Below, piece after piece: positions 34,679-44,494 of a stretch of 64,000 bases of DNA. Numbering within the stretch: the stretch's first letter is position 1; each line of letters starts with the position of its first letter. The position numbers and the translations under genes are program-made. The notes below the pieces were generated by a model. The model saw only the letters and a list, made by a program, of their open reading frames with translations, had not been told where the DNA came from and searched no databases. Source of the DNA: Actinoplanes italicus (GTDB taxonomy: Bacteria; Actinomycetota; Actinomycetes; Mycobacteriales; Micromonosporaceae); assembly GCF_003001815.1 (NCBI RefSeq), contig NZ_PVMZ01000031.1:1-64000 (forward strand), read 5' to 3'.

Positions 34679-35980
34679 TCAGGCGGTGCAGGCGGATCCG
34701 TTGAGGGTGTACTCGGTGGGCGCCCCGCTGTTCCCGGTGTGGGTGGCCTGGAACCCGAAGCTGGCCGACGCGCCCGGTGCCAGAACCCCGTTGTAGCCGA
34801 CGTTGGTCGCGGTGACCTGCCCGGAGTTCGGGCTGTAGCCGGCGTTCCAGCCGCCGGTGATGGTCTGGCCGGAGGGGAGACGGAACACGAGTCTCCAGCC
34901 GTTGACGGTCGTGGTTCCGGTGTTGGTGACGGTGATGTCGGCGGTCAGCCCGTTGTTCCAGGCGTTGACCTTGGCCGTGACCCGGCACGCGCCGGGGACG
35001 GGCGGGTTGCTGCTCGACACCGACGGGCCGGGGTTCGACGGGCCGGGGCTCGAGGGGCCGGGGTTCGACGGGGAGGGTGAGGTGGTGCTGCCGAACTGGG
35101 TGAAGAACTGCCACACCTCGCTGGACACCCAGGAGGTCGAGGCGTTGCGGTCGGTCGGCAGCGGCACGTGGTCGCCGTCGTGGGCGGCCCACCGGACCGG
35201 GTATCCGGCGCGGCATCCCGCGTAGTTGGTGCTGATGTGGGTCCCGCTGTTCTGTGCCGGCTCCGGCGGGTTCTGGGCGGTGCACCCGTTGAGGCGGACG
35301 AAGGTGTCACGGATCGAGCGGCCCTGCGAGATGTTCAGGACGCTGTCGCGGGTGCCGTGGATGCCGAAGTACGCGACCGGCTGGGACGCCGAGGAGCATC
35401 CGCTGAGATTGGCGCCGGCGATGGGCGCGACCGCGCGGAACACGGCGGGCCGGGCGCAGGCGAGGGCGTAACTCATCGCGCCGCCGTAGCTGAATCCGAG
35501 GGCGAACCTCTGTGACGTGTCGACGCAGAGGTCGTTCTCGACCGTACGCAGGATGTCGTCGACGAGGGTGACGTCGCGTCCGCCGGTGTTGGCCCAGCCC
35601 GCGTCGAGACCCTGCGGCGCCACGAAGATGGCGCTGTTGCCGGATCGCTGCTGCAGGCCGTAGAAGCCGTTGCCGACCACGTCGTTCGCACTGCCGTTGA
35701 GCCAGTGCAGGCCGACGACGAGCCGGTACGCCTGGTTGCTGTTGTAGTTGCCGGGCAGCCGCAGGATGTACGTACGGGCCCGGCCTCCGCTCTGGATCGT
35801 GTAGGTGCCGTCACGCAGCGTCGGGGCCTTCCCGCAGCCGGCGGTGGCCGCCATGACGCCGACCTGCCCGGCCGAGGCGATGCCGCCGGACACCACCGTT
35901 CCCACCGCGGCGATCAGCACCGCCACTGCGGCCGCCGACGCGGCCAGGAGCCTGCGGTTGCGCGCTCTTCGTTCCGCCAT
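34679..35980 (-). CDS. Secreted PHB-depolymerase/feruloyl-esterase-type hydrolase with CBM2
   Basis: The 433-residue exoenzyme has a signal peptide (~1-38) and an esterase-D/LpqC-type alpha/beta hydrolase domain with nucleophile elbow GFSYGGAMSYAL. A Pro/Ser-rich linker made of repeated NPGPS units follows, then a C-terminal CBM2 (CRVTAKVNAWNNGLTADITVTN, ending GSACTA) that binds cellulose or xylan. The domain order fits an acetylxylan or feruloyl esterase that works on plant cell wall. ATG 35980 follows GGGAGAG; the frame from 36016 is less likely. It is divergent from the GDSL esterase gene, sharing a 296-base promoter region. Confidence 0.88.
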   Translation of the reverse strand: MAERRARNRRLLAASAAAVAVLIAAVGTVVSGGIASAGQVGVMAATAGCGKAPTLRDGTYTIQSGGRARTYILRLPGNYNSNQAYRLVVGLHWLNGSANDVVGNGFYGLQQRSGNSAIFVAPQGLDAGWANTGGRDVTLVDDILRTVENDLCVDTSQRFALGFSYGGAMSYALACARPAVFRAVAPIAGANLSGCSSASQPVAYFGIHGTRDSVLNISQGRSIRDTFVRLNGCTAQNPPEPAQNSGTHISTNYAGCRAGYPVRWAAHDGDHVPLPTDRNASTSWVSSEVWQFFTQFGSTTSPSPSNPGPSSPGPSNPGPSVSSSNPPVPGACRVTAKVNAWNNGLTADITVTNTGTTTVNGWRLVFRLPSGQTITGGWNAGYSPNSGQVTATNVGYNGVLAPGASASFGFQATHTGNSGAPTEYTLNGSACTA

Positions 35981-36192
35981 CGGGCTCTCCCTCTCGTCGC
36001 GTCCGAATATCCGCATTCGTCAATGAGTAACAGAAATAGTCGGGCACGGAGGAATTACTGGCAATGCTTTCAGATGAAGGAGGGGCGCAAAAAATAACTC
36101 ACTGAAAAGTGTTACGGCCGAACGGAACACGAGGTCGCGACATCGGGCAGCTTGAATGTGGTGAAACATGGTGGCAACCTTCAGGCACCGCT

Positions 36193-36248
36193 GTTAGCGC
36201 TCCCATGGATCGCCGAAACTCAACGATCGCGAGCCTGTGAGCGATAAC
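36193..36248. promoter_or_regulatory. Inverted GTTAGCGCTC / GAGCGATAAC elements in the divergent promoter
   Basis: GTTAGCGCTC (36193-36202) and GAGCGATAAC (36239-36248) are inverted copies with one mismatch. They lie just before the GDSL esterase start and within the divergent region shared with the CBM2 esterase. They resemble half sites of LacI-type sugar-responsive repressors. Confidence 0.4.
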
Positions 36249-36276
36249 TAAACCCCATCCCCCAGGAGGAGTAACC

Positions 36277-37374
36277 ATGTCTAGAATAAGGCGCTGGTTA
36301 TCTACGGCAATTCTTATCACCGCGTTCGCCGCCGCTGGAGGCGTCGCGTTCCCCGGCGCGGCTTCGGCGGAGTCCAACGGTGGTGTCCGCGTCATGCCGC
36401 TGGGCGATTCCATCACCGAGGGAACGCAGGTTCCCGGCGGCTACCGGATCGGCCTCTGGCAGCGGATGGCCGCCGGTGGATACCGGGTCGACCTGGTCGG
36501 AAGCCAGTTCAACGGGCCGTCCTCGCTCGGCGATCACGACCACGAGGGCCACCCCGGATGGCGCATCGACCAGATCGACGCCAACATCGCCGGCTGGCTG
36601 CGCAACACCACCCCGCGGACCGTGCTGCTGCACATCGGCACCAACGACATCCTGCAGAACTACAACGTCGGCGGCGCGCCGGCCCGGCTGTCGAGCCTGG
36701 TCGACCGGATCACCAGCACGGCGCCCAACGCGGACGTGTTCGTCGCCTCGATCATCCCGCTGAGCAACTCCGGCCAGAACAACGCGGCCCGCACCTTCAA
36801 CGCCACCATCCCGGGCATGGTGCAGAGCAAGGTCAGCGCGGGCAAGCGGGTCCACTTCGTCGACATGTACAGCGCGCTGACCACCGGCGACCTGATCGAC
36901 GGCGTGCATCCCACCGCGGGTGGTTACGACAAGATGGCCGCGACCTGGTACGCGGCACTGCGATCGGTCCAGGGCTCCATCGGCGACCCGGTCACCGGCA
37001 CGGGTCAGTCGCTGGTCGGCATCGCCTCGGGCCGCTGCCTCGACGTGCCCGGCAGCAGCACCACGAACGGGACCCAGCCGATCATCTGGAGCTGCAGCGG
37101 CGCCACGAACCAGCGCTGGGCCTACGACGGCCAGACGCTGAAGGCGCTGGGCAAGTGTCTGGACTCACCGACCGGCGCGACGTCCGGCTCGAAGGCGCAG
37201 CTGTGGGATTGCAGTGGCGCCGCCAACCAGCGCTGGGCGTTCACGTCGGGCGGGACGATCCGCAACGCGCAGTCGGGACTGTGCGTGGAGGCCGGCGGCA
37301 CCGCGAACGGGACCGTCGTCACGCTCCGGACCTGCACGAACGCCGCCGGCCAACTTTGGAACCGCGGTTCGTAA
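36277..37374 (+). CDS. Secreted SGNH/GDSL esterase with C-terminal ricin-type lectin domain
   Basis: The 365-residue protein has a signal peptide (~1-31), an SGNH hydrolase domain with block I MPLGDSITEG, block III HIGTNDIL and block V DGVHPTAGGYDKM, and a C-terminal ricin B beta-trefoil (repeats ending in NQRWA / NQRWA / GQLWN). SGNH enzymes of this type deacetylate xylan or related polysaccharides, and the lectin domain targets the enzyme to the polymer. A strong AGGAGG site precedes ATG 36277. It heads a run of wall-degrading genes with the GH11 xylanase and the GH43 enzyme. Confidence 0.93.
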   Translation: MSRIRRWLSTAILITAFAAAGGVAFPGAASAESNGGVRVMPLGDSITEGTQVPGGYRIGLWQRMAAGGYRVDLVGSQFNGPSSLGDHDHEGHPGWRIDQIDANIAGWLRNTTPRTVLLHIGTNDILQNYNVGGAPARLSSLVDRITSTAPNADVFVASIIPLSNSGQNNAARTFNATIPGMVQSKVSAGKRVHFVDMYSALTTGDLIDGVHPTAGGYDKMAATWYAALRSVQGSIGDPVTGTGQSLVGIASGRCLDVPGSSTTNGTQPIIWSCSGATNQRWAYDGQTLKALGKCLDSPTGATSGSKAQLWDCSGAANQRWAFTSGGTIRNAQSGLCVEAGGTANGTVVTLRTCTNAAGQLWNRGS

Positions 37375-37380
37375 CTTTCG
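37370..37380. promoter_or_regulatory. CGTAACTTTCG near-palindrome resembling xylanase-gene operators
   Basis: The 11-mer overlaps the GDSL stop codon, about 295 bases upstream of the xylanase. It is one base off CGAAACTTTCG-type palindromes described upstream of Streptomyces xylanase genes. The rest of the 300-base gap shows no gene; a TTGACA hexamer occurs at ~37520. Confidence 0.3.
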
Positions 37381-37659
37381 GAGCTGCTGTCGGTCTTTTC
37401 GGTGCCAGTTTACGGCGCGCTGGCGTACCCACGTCTCGTTTGAAGCCTTTGAACTGGGTTTTTGTTCTCCAGAGCCCTTAAAGATCAAGTTCGGTATTTC
37501 CGCCTGATGTCCGGAAGTTGTTGACAAGATGACGGCGAGAGGGCCAGGATCTCGCAATGACGGGCCTCGATGGTCGTCATCCCCGCCACGAGCCACGACA
37601 CCGATCCCCCGGAGTGCTCAGTCGTGCCCGTGGGGCTGTTCCCCGCCAGCCATTCATGA

Positions 37660-38703
<1,044 letters not shown>

Positions 38704-38713
38704 TCCTTCGGAT

Positions 38714-38741
38714 GGCGCGGCGGTCCAGGGGCCGCCGCGCC
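38714..38741 (+). terminator. Hairpin between xylanase and GH43 genes
   Basis: A 10-bp perfect stem (GGCGCGGCGG / CCGCCGCGCC) with an 8-base loop lies in the 60-base intercistronic gap. No U-tract follows, so it may attenuate rather than stop transcription, or stabilise the upstream mRNA. Confidence 0.5.
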
Positions 38742-38763
38742 ACCTCCTGCGAGAGGTTGTTGC

Positions 38764-40392
38764 ATGACGATCGCCAAGGCCGCCGTCTCCACGATCCGGA
38801 ACCCGGTGCTGCCGGGTTTTCATCCGGATCCGTCGATCCTGCGGGTCGGCGCCGACTACTACATCGCCACGTCGACGTTCGAGTGGTACCCGGGTGTGCG
38901 GGTCCACCACTCCACCGACCTGGTCGAGTGGCGGCCGCTCGGTGGGGTGCTGACCGAGCGCCGGCTTCTCGACCTGGCCGGGACCGCCGACTCGTGCGGT
39001 GTCTGGGCGCCCAACCTGACCTACGCCCACGGGCTGTTCCACCTGCTCTACACCGATGTGGCCACGTTCGCGGGTGGCTACTGGGATCCGCAGAACTACC
39101 TGGTCACGGCGCCGACCATGGATGGGCCGTGGTCGGACCCGGTCGTCCTGCACGGCCGTGGCTTCGACGCGTCGCTGTTCCACGACGAGGACGGCACGAC
39201 CTGGATGCTGTCGATGCGCGCCGATTGGCGCCCCGGCCACAACCGCTTCGCGGGAATCTCCATCCAGCGGTACGACCATCGCGAACGCCGGCTCGACGGT
39301 CCCGAGCACCTGATCTTCGAGGGCACCGACGCCGGTCTGACCGAGGCGCCCCTCATCTACCGCAAGGACGGCTGGTACTACCTGATGACCGCGGAGGGCG
39401 GCACCACCTGGACGCACCAGATCACCGTGGCACGATCAAGAGACCTTCTCGGCGGGTACGAGGTGGACCCGGCCGGCCCGATGCTGACCTCGGCCGGCCA
39501 TCCCGATCTGACGTTGCAGAAGGCCGGCCACGGCAGCCTCGTGCAGACCCCGGACGGCGAGTGGTACCTGGCACATCTGGCCGCCCGGCCGTACACCCCG
39601 TCCGGCCGGTGCGTGCTCGGCCGCGAGACCGCCCTGCAGAAGGTGGAGTGGCCCGAGGGCGGATGGCCCGCGATTGCCGGCGGTGTGCCGGCCGAGCACG
39701 TCCCGGCGCCCTCCACGTCGTCCCGGCCGGTCCGCGCCGGCCGGACCGGTGACGACGACTTCGACGCCCCGGTGCTCGGTCCCGACTGGTCGACCCTGCG
39801 CCGCCCGGCCACACCGGACTGGCTCGACCTGTCGGCCCGCCGGTCGCACGTGCGCATCCACGGCGGCCAGTCGCCGATGGCCCGCCACCGCCCGAGCCTG
39901 GTGGCGCGCCGGGTGACGTCCCGCCGCTGCACCTTCGAGGCGGTCTGCGAGTTCGAGCCCCGCAACTACCGGCAGCTGGCGGGCATCACCGCGTACTACA
40001 ACTCGCGCAACTGGTACTACCTGCACGTGACCGCCGCCGACGACGGCCGGCCGGTGCTGGACGTGCTGTGCTGCGACAGCGGACGGGTCACCACGCCGCC
40101 GGGGCTGCGGATCCCGCTGCGCGACGTACGGCGGGTGGGCCTGCGCGCCCGGTTCGACGGCCCGGCCCTGACCTTCGCCTACACCACCGACCCGGACGCC
40201 GAGTCGGTCTGGCACCGCCTGGGCCGCACGTTCGACGCCACCACGCTGTCCGACGAGTACGCCGTCACAATCGTCCCCGGTGAACCCGAGGCGTGGGGTT
40301 TCACCGGCGCGTTCGTCGGCCTGTGGGTGCAGGACCTGGGCGCCGAGGGCGGTTACGCCGACTTCGACCGGGCCGTGTACCGCGCCGGCTGA
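38764..40392 (+). CDS. GH43-family beta-xylosidase / alpha-L-arabinofuranosidase
   Basis: The 542-residue glycosidase has the GH43 five-blade beta-propeller, with general base Asp in GFHPDPSIL, the pKa-modulating Asp in GFDASLFHDEDG and acid Glu in GLTEAPLIYRKDGWYYL. A C-terminal beta-sandwich (~320-540, with NYRQLAGITAYYNSRNWYYLHV) is typical of the GH43 subfamily that contains XynB-like beta-xylosidases. There is no signal peptide, so it probably acts inside the cell on imported xylo-oligosaccharides made by the GH11 xylanase upstream. The start follows GAGAGG. Confidence 0.92.
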   Translation: MTIAKAAVSTIRNPVLPGFHPDPSILRVGADYYIATSTFEWYPGVRVHHSTDLVEWRPLGGVLTERRLLDLAGTADSCGVWAPNLTYAHGLFHLLYTDVATFAGGYWDPQNYLVTAPTMDGPWSDPVVLHGRGFDASLFHDEDGTTWMLSMRADWRPGHNRFAGISIQRYDHRERRLDGPEHLIFEGTDAGLTEAPLIYRKDGWYYLMTAEGGTTWTHQITVARSRDLLGGYEVDPAGPMLTSAGHPDLTLQKAGHGSLVQTPDGEWYLAHLAARPYTPSGRCVLGRETALQKVEWPEGGWPAIAGGVPAEHVPAPSTSSRPVRAGRTGDDDFDAPVLGPDWSTLRRPATPDWLDLSARRSHVRIHGGQSPMARHRPSLVARRVTSRRCTFEAVCEFEPRNYRQLAGITAYYNSRNWYYLHVTAADDGRPVLDVLCCDSGRVTTPPGLRIPLRDVRRVGLRARFDGPALTFAYTTDPDAESVWHRLGRTFDATTLSDEYAVTIVPGEPEAWGFTGAFVGLWVQDLGAEGGYADFDRAVYRAG

Positions 40393-40396
40393 CGGC

Positions 40397-41107
40397 TCAG
40401 CACAGGGCGTACGCGTACCGCCCCGCGGCGGTGGTCCTCGTAACCTCCTTGCCGTCGACGGTGATGGTGCAGGTCACCGGGCCGTTGTCGCCGCCACTCT
40501 TGCGCTGCGCCTCGAGTACCAGCGGGTGGCGTTGCGTACCGACAGGGAAGGTCGTCCGCCACGGCAGCGGGATCCCGTTGCGGCGGATGATCTCGCCGTC
40601 CTCGTCGGTGTAGCTGATGCTGCCCGTGTTGCCGGAGCCGCTGGCCGTCACCTCGTAGACCACCGTCGTCGTCGGCGCCGCCGACGACGATGCCGGTGAC
40701 GGTGCCGGTGACGGTGCCGGTGCGGAGGTCTCCTCCGTGGTCTCCTCCGTGATGATGACGGTCGGCGTCGAACGCTGTGTGTCGTCGTCCGCCCGGAACC
40801 GGTCGATGATCAGCGGCAGGGCGAGGAGCAGCGCGCAGCCGATCAGGGTCGCGATCAGCACGGGCCGGGCCTTGCCACGGCGGCGCCGCTCGCTCTTCAC
40901 GGCGAAGACCGGATGGGTGTACGGCATCGTGTCCGGTGGCGGGGGCACGCTGAAATCGCGCATCGTCGCCGGGTCACCGATCGGGGACGTGGACGCCTCG
41001 GTCAGCCAGGGATCGGCGGGCGCGGCCAGGATCTCCGATTCGTCTCCGGCCGGTCGCCCGGCCGCCGCGTTGCTGTGGGTGGATCCGTCGCCATCGAGAC
41101 CGGTCAC
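40397..41107 (-). CDS. Single-pass membrane protein with MmpS-like extracytoplasmic domain
   Basis: The 236-residue protein has a hydrophilic N-terminus (~1-80), a transmembrane helix (~85-102, VLIATLIGCALLLALPLII), a Thr/Ser/Pro/Ala-rich stalk and a C-terminal ~85-residue beta domain (VVYEVTASGSGNTGSISYTDEDGE, ending CTITVDGKEV) like the MmpS family of actinobacterial envelope proteins. In mycobacteria MmpS proteins assist MmpL lipid export, but no MmpL gene is nearby. Its stop is four bases from the convergent GH43 stop. Confidence 0.75.
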   Translation of the reverse strand: MTGLDGDGSTHSNAAAGRPAGDESEILAAPADPWLTEASTSPIGDPATMRDFSVPPPPDTMPYTHPVFAVKSERRRRGKARPVLIATLIGCALLLALPLIIDRFRADDDTQRSTPTVIITEETTEETSAPAPSPAPSPASSSAAPTTTVVYEVTASGSGNTGSISYTDEDGEIIRRNGIPLPWRTTFPVGTQRHPLVLEAQRKSGGDNGPVTCTITVDGKEVTRTTAAGRYAYALC

Positions 41108-41195
41108 AGCGCCGAGGCTAAATCACCTGCGCAATCGCCGAGTTCCGGAACCGCGATCTGTTGACCGGGCCCCTCGGGGACGGTGAAGATCATGC

Positions 41196-41972
41196 ATGCG
41201 TCGTCACCGCCCCCTCGCACGGGCCGGGGCCGTCACCGGCCTCGCCGCGCTGCTGATCGCGACCATGGCCTCCCCGGCCTTCGCGGACCCGCCCCGCAAC
41301 CTCCCGCAGAACGCCGGCGGATGGGAGCAGTCCTTCTCCCCCGCGTTCGACTACGACACCGACGGCTGTTACGCCACGCCGGCCATCGGCCCGGACGGCA
41401 CGATCGCGGGCGGTCTCAAGACCACCGGCGCGGTCAACGGCAGCTGCCGCGACCAGTCCGATCTCGACAACTCTCAGACGTACGCCCGGTCGAAGTGCAA
41501 CAACGGCTGGTGCGCGATCGTCTACGCCGGCTACTTCGAGAAGGACCAGGCCGTCGCCGGCAGCGGCCTCGGCGGCCATCGGCACGACTGGGAGCACGTC
41601 ATCTCCTGGGTGAGCCAGGCGTCCAACCAGGTGGAATACGTCAGCACCACCCAGCACAGCTCACAGAAGACCTACCCCCGGTCACAGGTGCGGTTCGACG
41701 GCAGCCACCCCAAGGTCGTCTACCACAAGGACGGCCTGTCGACGCACTTCTACCGGCTGGCCAACAGCAACGACGAGCCGCCGGAGAACCACTACCACAA
41801 CTGGCGCTACCCGCCGCTGGTCGACTGGAACGGCTTCCCCAGCCTCGAACTGCGCGACAAACTGATGTCCGCGAACTTCGGCTCGGCGACCATCAAGATC
41901 AAAGACGGCTCCTTCGAGTATCTGCTCAACGCCGCCAAACCCGCCGGAATCCCCTTCGATCCGTACGCCTGA
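41196..41972 (+). CDS. NEP1-like protein (NPP1/NLP family), secreted
   Basis: The 258-residue secreted protein has a signal peptide (~1-30) and the diagnostic NLP heptapeptide GHRHDWE at residues 127-133, inside GGHRHDWEHVISWV. Paired cysteines occur in NGSCRDQSDL and KCNNGWCAIVYAGYF. NLPs of oomycetes, fungi and some bacteria bind plant sphingolipids and permeabilise dicot membranes, and the heptapeptide also carries the metal site. Its position next to xylan-degrading genes suggests interaction with plant tissue, though saprophytic carriers are known. ATG 41196 (not ATG 41192, another frame) begins the signal peptide. Confidence 0.92.
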   Translation: MRRHRPLARAGAVTGLAALLIATMASPAFADPPRNLPQNAGGWEQSFSPAFDYDTDGCYATPAIGPDGTIAGGLKTTGAVNGSCRDQSDLDNSQTYARSKCNNGWCAIVYAGYFEKDQAVAGSGLGGHRHDWEHVISWVSQASNQVEYVSTTQHSSQKTYPRSQVRFDGSHPKVVYHKDGLSTHFYRLANSNDEPPENHYHNWRYPPLVDWNGFPSLELRDKLMSANFGSATIKIKDGSFEYLLNAAKPAGIPFDPYA

Positions 41973-42540
41973 CGCGCGGCCCCGCACCACGGCGGTACAG
42001 CCACACGGCAACCGCCACCAGGACCAGCACGATGCCCACACCGGACAATCCCCGGACCACGGACGTACGACCGGAGCCGTCGCACTCCCGCACCGGGTGG
42101 TCGTGGGTGAGCGCGCACGTCATGGTGGCGGCCCGCCGTGGGCCGTACTCGCGCCGCAGTGATCTGGTGAAGTCCTGCCACTGGCGCCGTGTCTCGACCA
42201 CGGCACCGGTGACGGCCTTCTCGAAGTTGCGCCTGACCCGGCCGCGCGGTGTGGTCGGGTCGGTGGTGGTGCCGGTGACCGGGTCGATGAGACCGGTGTC
42301 CCCTTCTTGAGGGCGGCGCGGGTGACCCGCCGCCCGCGCGACCACCCGCCCCTTGCCCGTCGAGCAGGTCACCGGCCCGGCCCGGCCCACGGCTTCCTGG
42401 AACCGTCCGCGCTGGTGGTCGACGCAGCCGAGCAGGCGCACGGTCGCGTCGTCGCGGCTCTGCGGGTAGTCGCCGGTGACGAAGTCGGCGTCGGCTCGGT
42501 GAACCGGCCGGAGCTGCGGCTCGCAGCCCGATACCGCCAC
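41926..42540 (-). pseudogene. Possible 5'-truncated membrane protein gene abutting a repeat element
   Basis: The frame encodes an ~170-residue region with spaced cysteines (VRLLGCVDHQ, GPVTCSTGKG, TMTCALTHDHPVREC) followed by a clear transmembrane helix (GIVLVLVAVAVWLYRRG), which looks like real protein sequence of an unrecognised family. Its 5' portion runs into the dispersed repeat at 42490-42875, and no convincing start or ribosome-binding site is seen before that point (a GTG at 42540 is inside the repeat). The repeat may have replaced the original N-terminus. It overlaps the convergent NLP gene by 47 bases. An intact gene with an unrecognised start is the alternative. Confidence 0.4.
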
Positions 42541-42875
42541 GTTCCGGTGCTGGACGATCAACAACGGCCATTTCTCGGGCCGGGCTCCGGGATACGGCTG
42601 TCTCCGGCGCTGGGAAGGGGCCGCCGGCCACAGCCGGACGATCAACAGGCGCTGGGAAGGGGCCGCCAGCCACAGCCGGACGATCAAAGGTGCCGGGAAG
42701 GGGCCGCCAGCCACAGCCGGACGATCAAAGGTGCCGGGAAGGGGCCGCCAGCCACAGCCAGACGATCAAAGGTGCCGGGAAGGGGCCGCCAGCCACAGCC
42801 AGACGATCAACAGCCACCCGAACCCTGCGCTGCGACTGGCGGGCTGGACCCTGACTACGAAAGCTCGTTAGCTGG
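42490..42875 (+). repeat. Dispersed repeat element, copy A (with five 41-bp units)
   Basis: This segment matches 58829-59135 in inverted orientation along its length. It has a left flank containing GATACCGCCACGTTCCGGTGCTGG, about five internal units of period 41 (GGGAAGGGGCCGCCAGCCACAGCCAGACGATCAAAGGTGCC-like; unit starts near 42611, 42653, 42694, 42735, 42776), and a right flank CTGGCGGGCTGGACCCTGACTACGAA. No transposase frame is visible. Confidence 0.85.
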
Positions 42876-42928
42876 TCGATCGACCGCGGTTCGAAACAGT
42901 CGTCGGGGACGCCTTCGGCCTGCGAGAC

Positions 42929-43226
42929 AGAACGTTCTCTCGCGGACAAAACCCTGGACGAGACAGAACGTTCTTCCCCAGAGGAGAAATCCGGCGAGAC
43001 AGAACGTTCTCCCTCGGATAAGACCCCGGACGAGACAGAACGTTCTCCCCCAGACGAGAAATCCGGCGAGACAGAACGTTCTCCCTCGGATAAGACCCCG
43101 GACGAGACAGAACGTTCTCCCCCAGACGAGAAATCCGGCGAGACAGAACGTTCTCCCTCGGATAAGACCCCGGACGAGACAGAACGGTCTCCCCCATACG
43201 AGAAAGCCGACGAGACAGAACGTTCT
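42929..43226. repeat. 36-bp phased array of the palindrome AGAACGTTCT
   Basis: Nine palindromic decamers AGAACGTTCT start at 42929, 42965, 43001, 43037, 43073, 43109, 43145, 43181 (one mismatch) and 43217, at exactly 36-base intervals. From 43001 onward the 26-base spacers alternate between a CCCTCGGATAAGACCCCGGA type and a CCCCAGACGAGAAATCCGG type, giving a 72-bp higher-order unit. Open frames through it on both strands reflect the multiple-of-three period. No gene is supported here. Confidence 0.9.
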
Positions 43227-43389
43227 CCCCCGGGGCTGGGGACGGCAGGCGAGCGCGGCCCGGGTGATCCGCTCGTGCTCGCGATGCTGTCCCCCCGCCC
43301 TCGACCGTTCCGAACCCGGTGGCCGGGCCGGGAACACCACGACCGCGGCTCCGAGAACCAGGGGCGCGAGCAGCGCCGGCACCTTCACG

Positions 43390-43896
43390 TCAGGTGTCGC
43401 GGAAGGTGCGCATCGGGGTCGTCTCGTGCGGGAGGTTCCGGTGCAGGGTGTCGTCGCCGGGCAGCCCGGCGGTGGCGCTGATCCGTTCGTTCTGCTCGCG
43501 CAGCGCCTCGGCGGCCGGCGTCCAGCGGGCGGTGAGCGCGAAGAGGACGACCGTGTCGAGGGCGATCATCAGGATCGACCAGACCGGATACGCCCCGAGC
43601 GACACCACCTGGACGACGGCGTGCAGGCCGACGATGACGATCGCGACTATCCTCGCCCAGTTCATGCCGGAGAGCAGGAACCCTCCGACGCAGAGGACCG
43701 CCACCCCGAAGAACAGGAGCGTCCATCCCCAGGAGGTGGTGTCCACCAGGACGAACGCGTCGGGAGTGGCGACCACGTGCTCGTCGTCGAGCAGCGCGAT
43801 CAGCCCCTGACAGATATTGATCAAGCTGGTCACGATCATGATCGTGGCCGCGAAGGCGATCCATCCCGCCCACGCTCGGCTGCTTTCCTCGGCCAT
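43390..43896 (-). CDS. Four-TM membrane protein (DUF7144-like)
   Basis: The ~168-residue protein has four hydrophobic helices and the pattern WAGWIAFAATIMIVTSLINICQGLIALL at the N-terminus, then WGWTLLFFGVAVLCVGGFLL, ARIVAIVIVGLHAVVQ and a fourth helix followed by the charged tail ALREQNERIS. This resembles a small membrane-protein family widespread in actinomycetes and of unknown function. ATG 43896 is chosen because the conserved region begins there, although its GGAG is unusually close; ATG 43956 is an alternative. Confidence 0.75.
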   Translation of the reverse strand: MAEESSRAWAGWIAFAATIMIVTSLINICQGLIALLDDEHVVATPDAFVLVDTTSWGWTLLFFGVAVLCVGGFLLSGMNWARIVAIVIVGLHAVVQVVSLGAYPVWSILMIALDTVVLFALTARWTPAAEALREQNERISATAGLPGDDTLHRNLPHETTPMRTFRDT

Positions 43897-44017
43897 CTCC
43901 GCATGTCCCGTCTCGTGCCGGACTCTCGGCGCTTCGGGCACCCATGCTGGCCGCACAGAGATGCCCGGGACACCATCCCTGACGGATGAGTGTCCCGGGC
44001 ACCGGTGGTTCAGGGCG

Positions 44018-44494
44018 TCACTTGGCGCCGGCGGGCCAGTTGATCTTGAACCAGAGGCGCTCGCTCTTGGCGTTGCTGTTGGCCAGGCCCTGCACGTAGC
44101 CGACGTCGTAGCTGTCGTAGTCCGGCGTGCTCAGGATCGAGCGGACCTTGAGCGTGGTGGTGTGCGACTCGCCGGCTTCGAGGCGGGTACCCTCGCACAG
44201 CCACTGCGACAGGTTGTAGTCGTACAGCACGCACTGCTGGCCCGGCACGAGCCGCGCGGTCTGCGGCATGTGAACCAGGAAGCGGCCCTCGTCCTGGAAC
44301 TCGGTGGTGTTGGTGACCGTCACCTTCAGCTTGCCGACCTGCTTGTCGTCGCCCTTGAGCTGGACGTCCTGGGCGACCGCGGTGATCGGGCCGTCGTCGG
44401 CGGCCGAGGCCGACGCCGCCATCGAACCGGCCAGGGTCGCCGCCACCGCCGCGACCGCCACCGACGCCACACCGTAAGCCAGACGCTTGTACAT
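44018..44494 (-). CDS. Secreted protein of unknown function
   Basis: The 158-residue protein has a clear signal peptide (~1-32, ending ASASA) and a beta-rich mature part with two cysteines (GQQCVLYDYN, QWLCEGTRL). The mature part, with segments such as KVTVTNTTEFQDEGRFLV and GESHTTTLKVRSIL, resembles a small immunoglobulin-like fold. I do not recognise the family. ATG 44494 is preceded by GGGGGAAAG. Confidence 0.75.
   Translation of the reverse strand: MYKRLAYGVASVAVAAVAATLAGSMAASASAADDGPITAVAQDVQLKGDDKQVGKLKVTVTNTTEFQDEGRFLVHMPQTARLVPGQQCVLYDYNLSQWLCEGTRLEAGESHTTTLKVRSILSTPDYDSYDVGYVQGLANSNAKSERLWFKINWPAGAK

Noticed and set aside
32484-35285. 933-codon frame as one large GGDEF protein
   Set aside because: Sequence upstream of ATG 34055 is a shadow of the membrane protein and esterase genes in other frames.
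42929-43226. Possible CRISPR array
   Set aside because: The spacers between the repeated decamers alternate between two near-identical sequences instead of being unique, and there are no cas genes nearby.
42855-43388. Open frames with repeating RTFCLV or ENVLSR peptides (both strands)
   Set aside because: They arise from the 36-bp period being a multiple of three; no start signals, no recognised domains.
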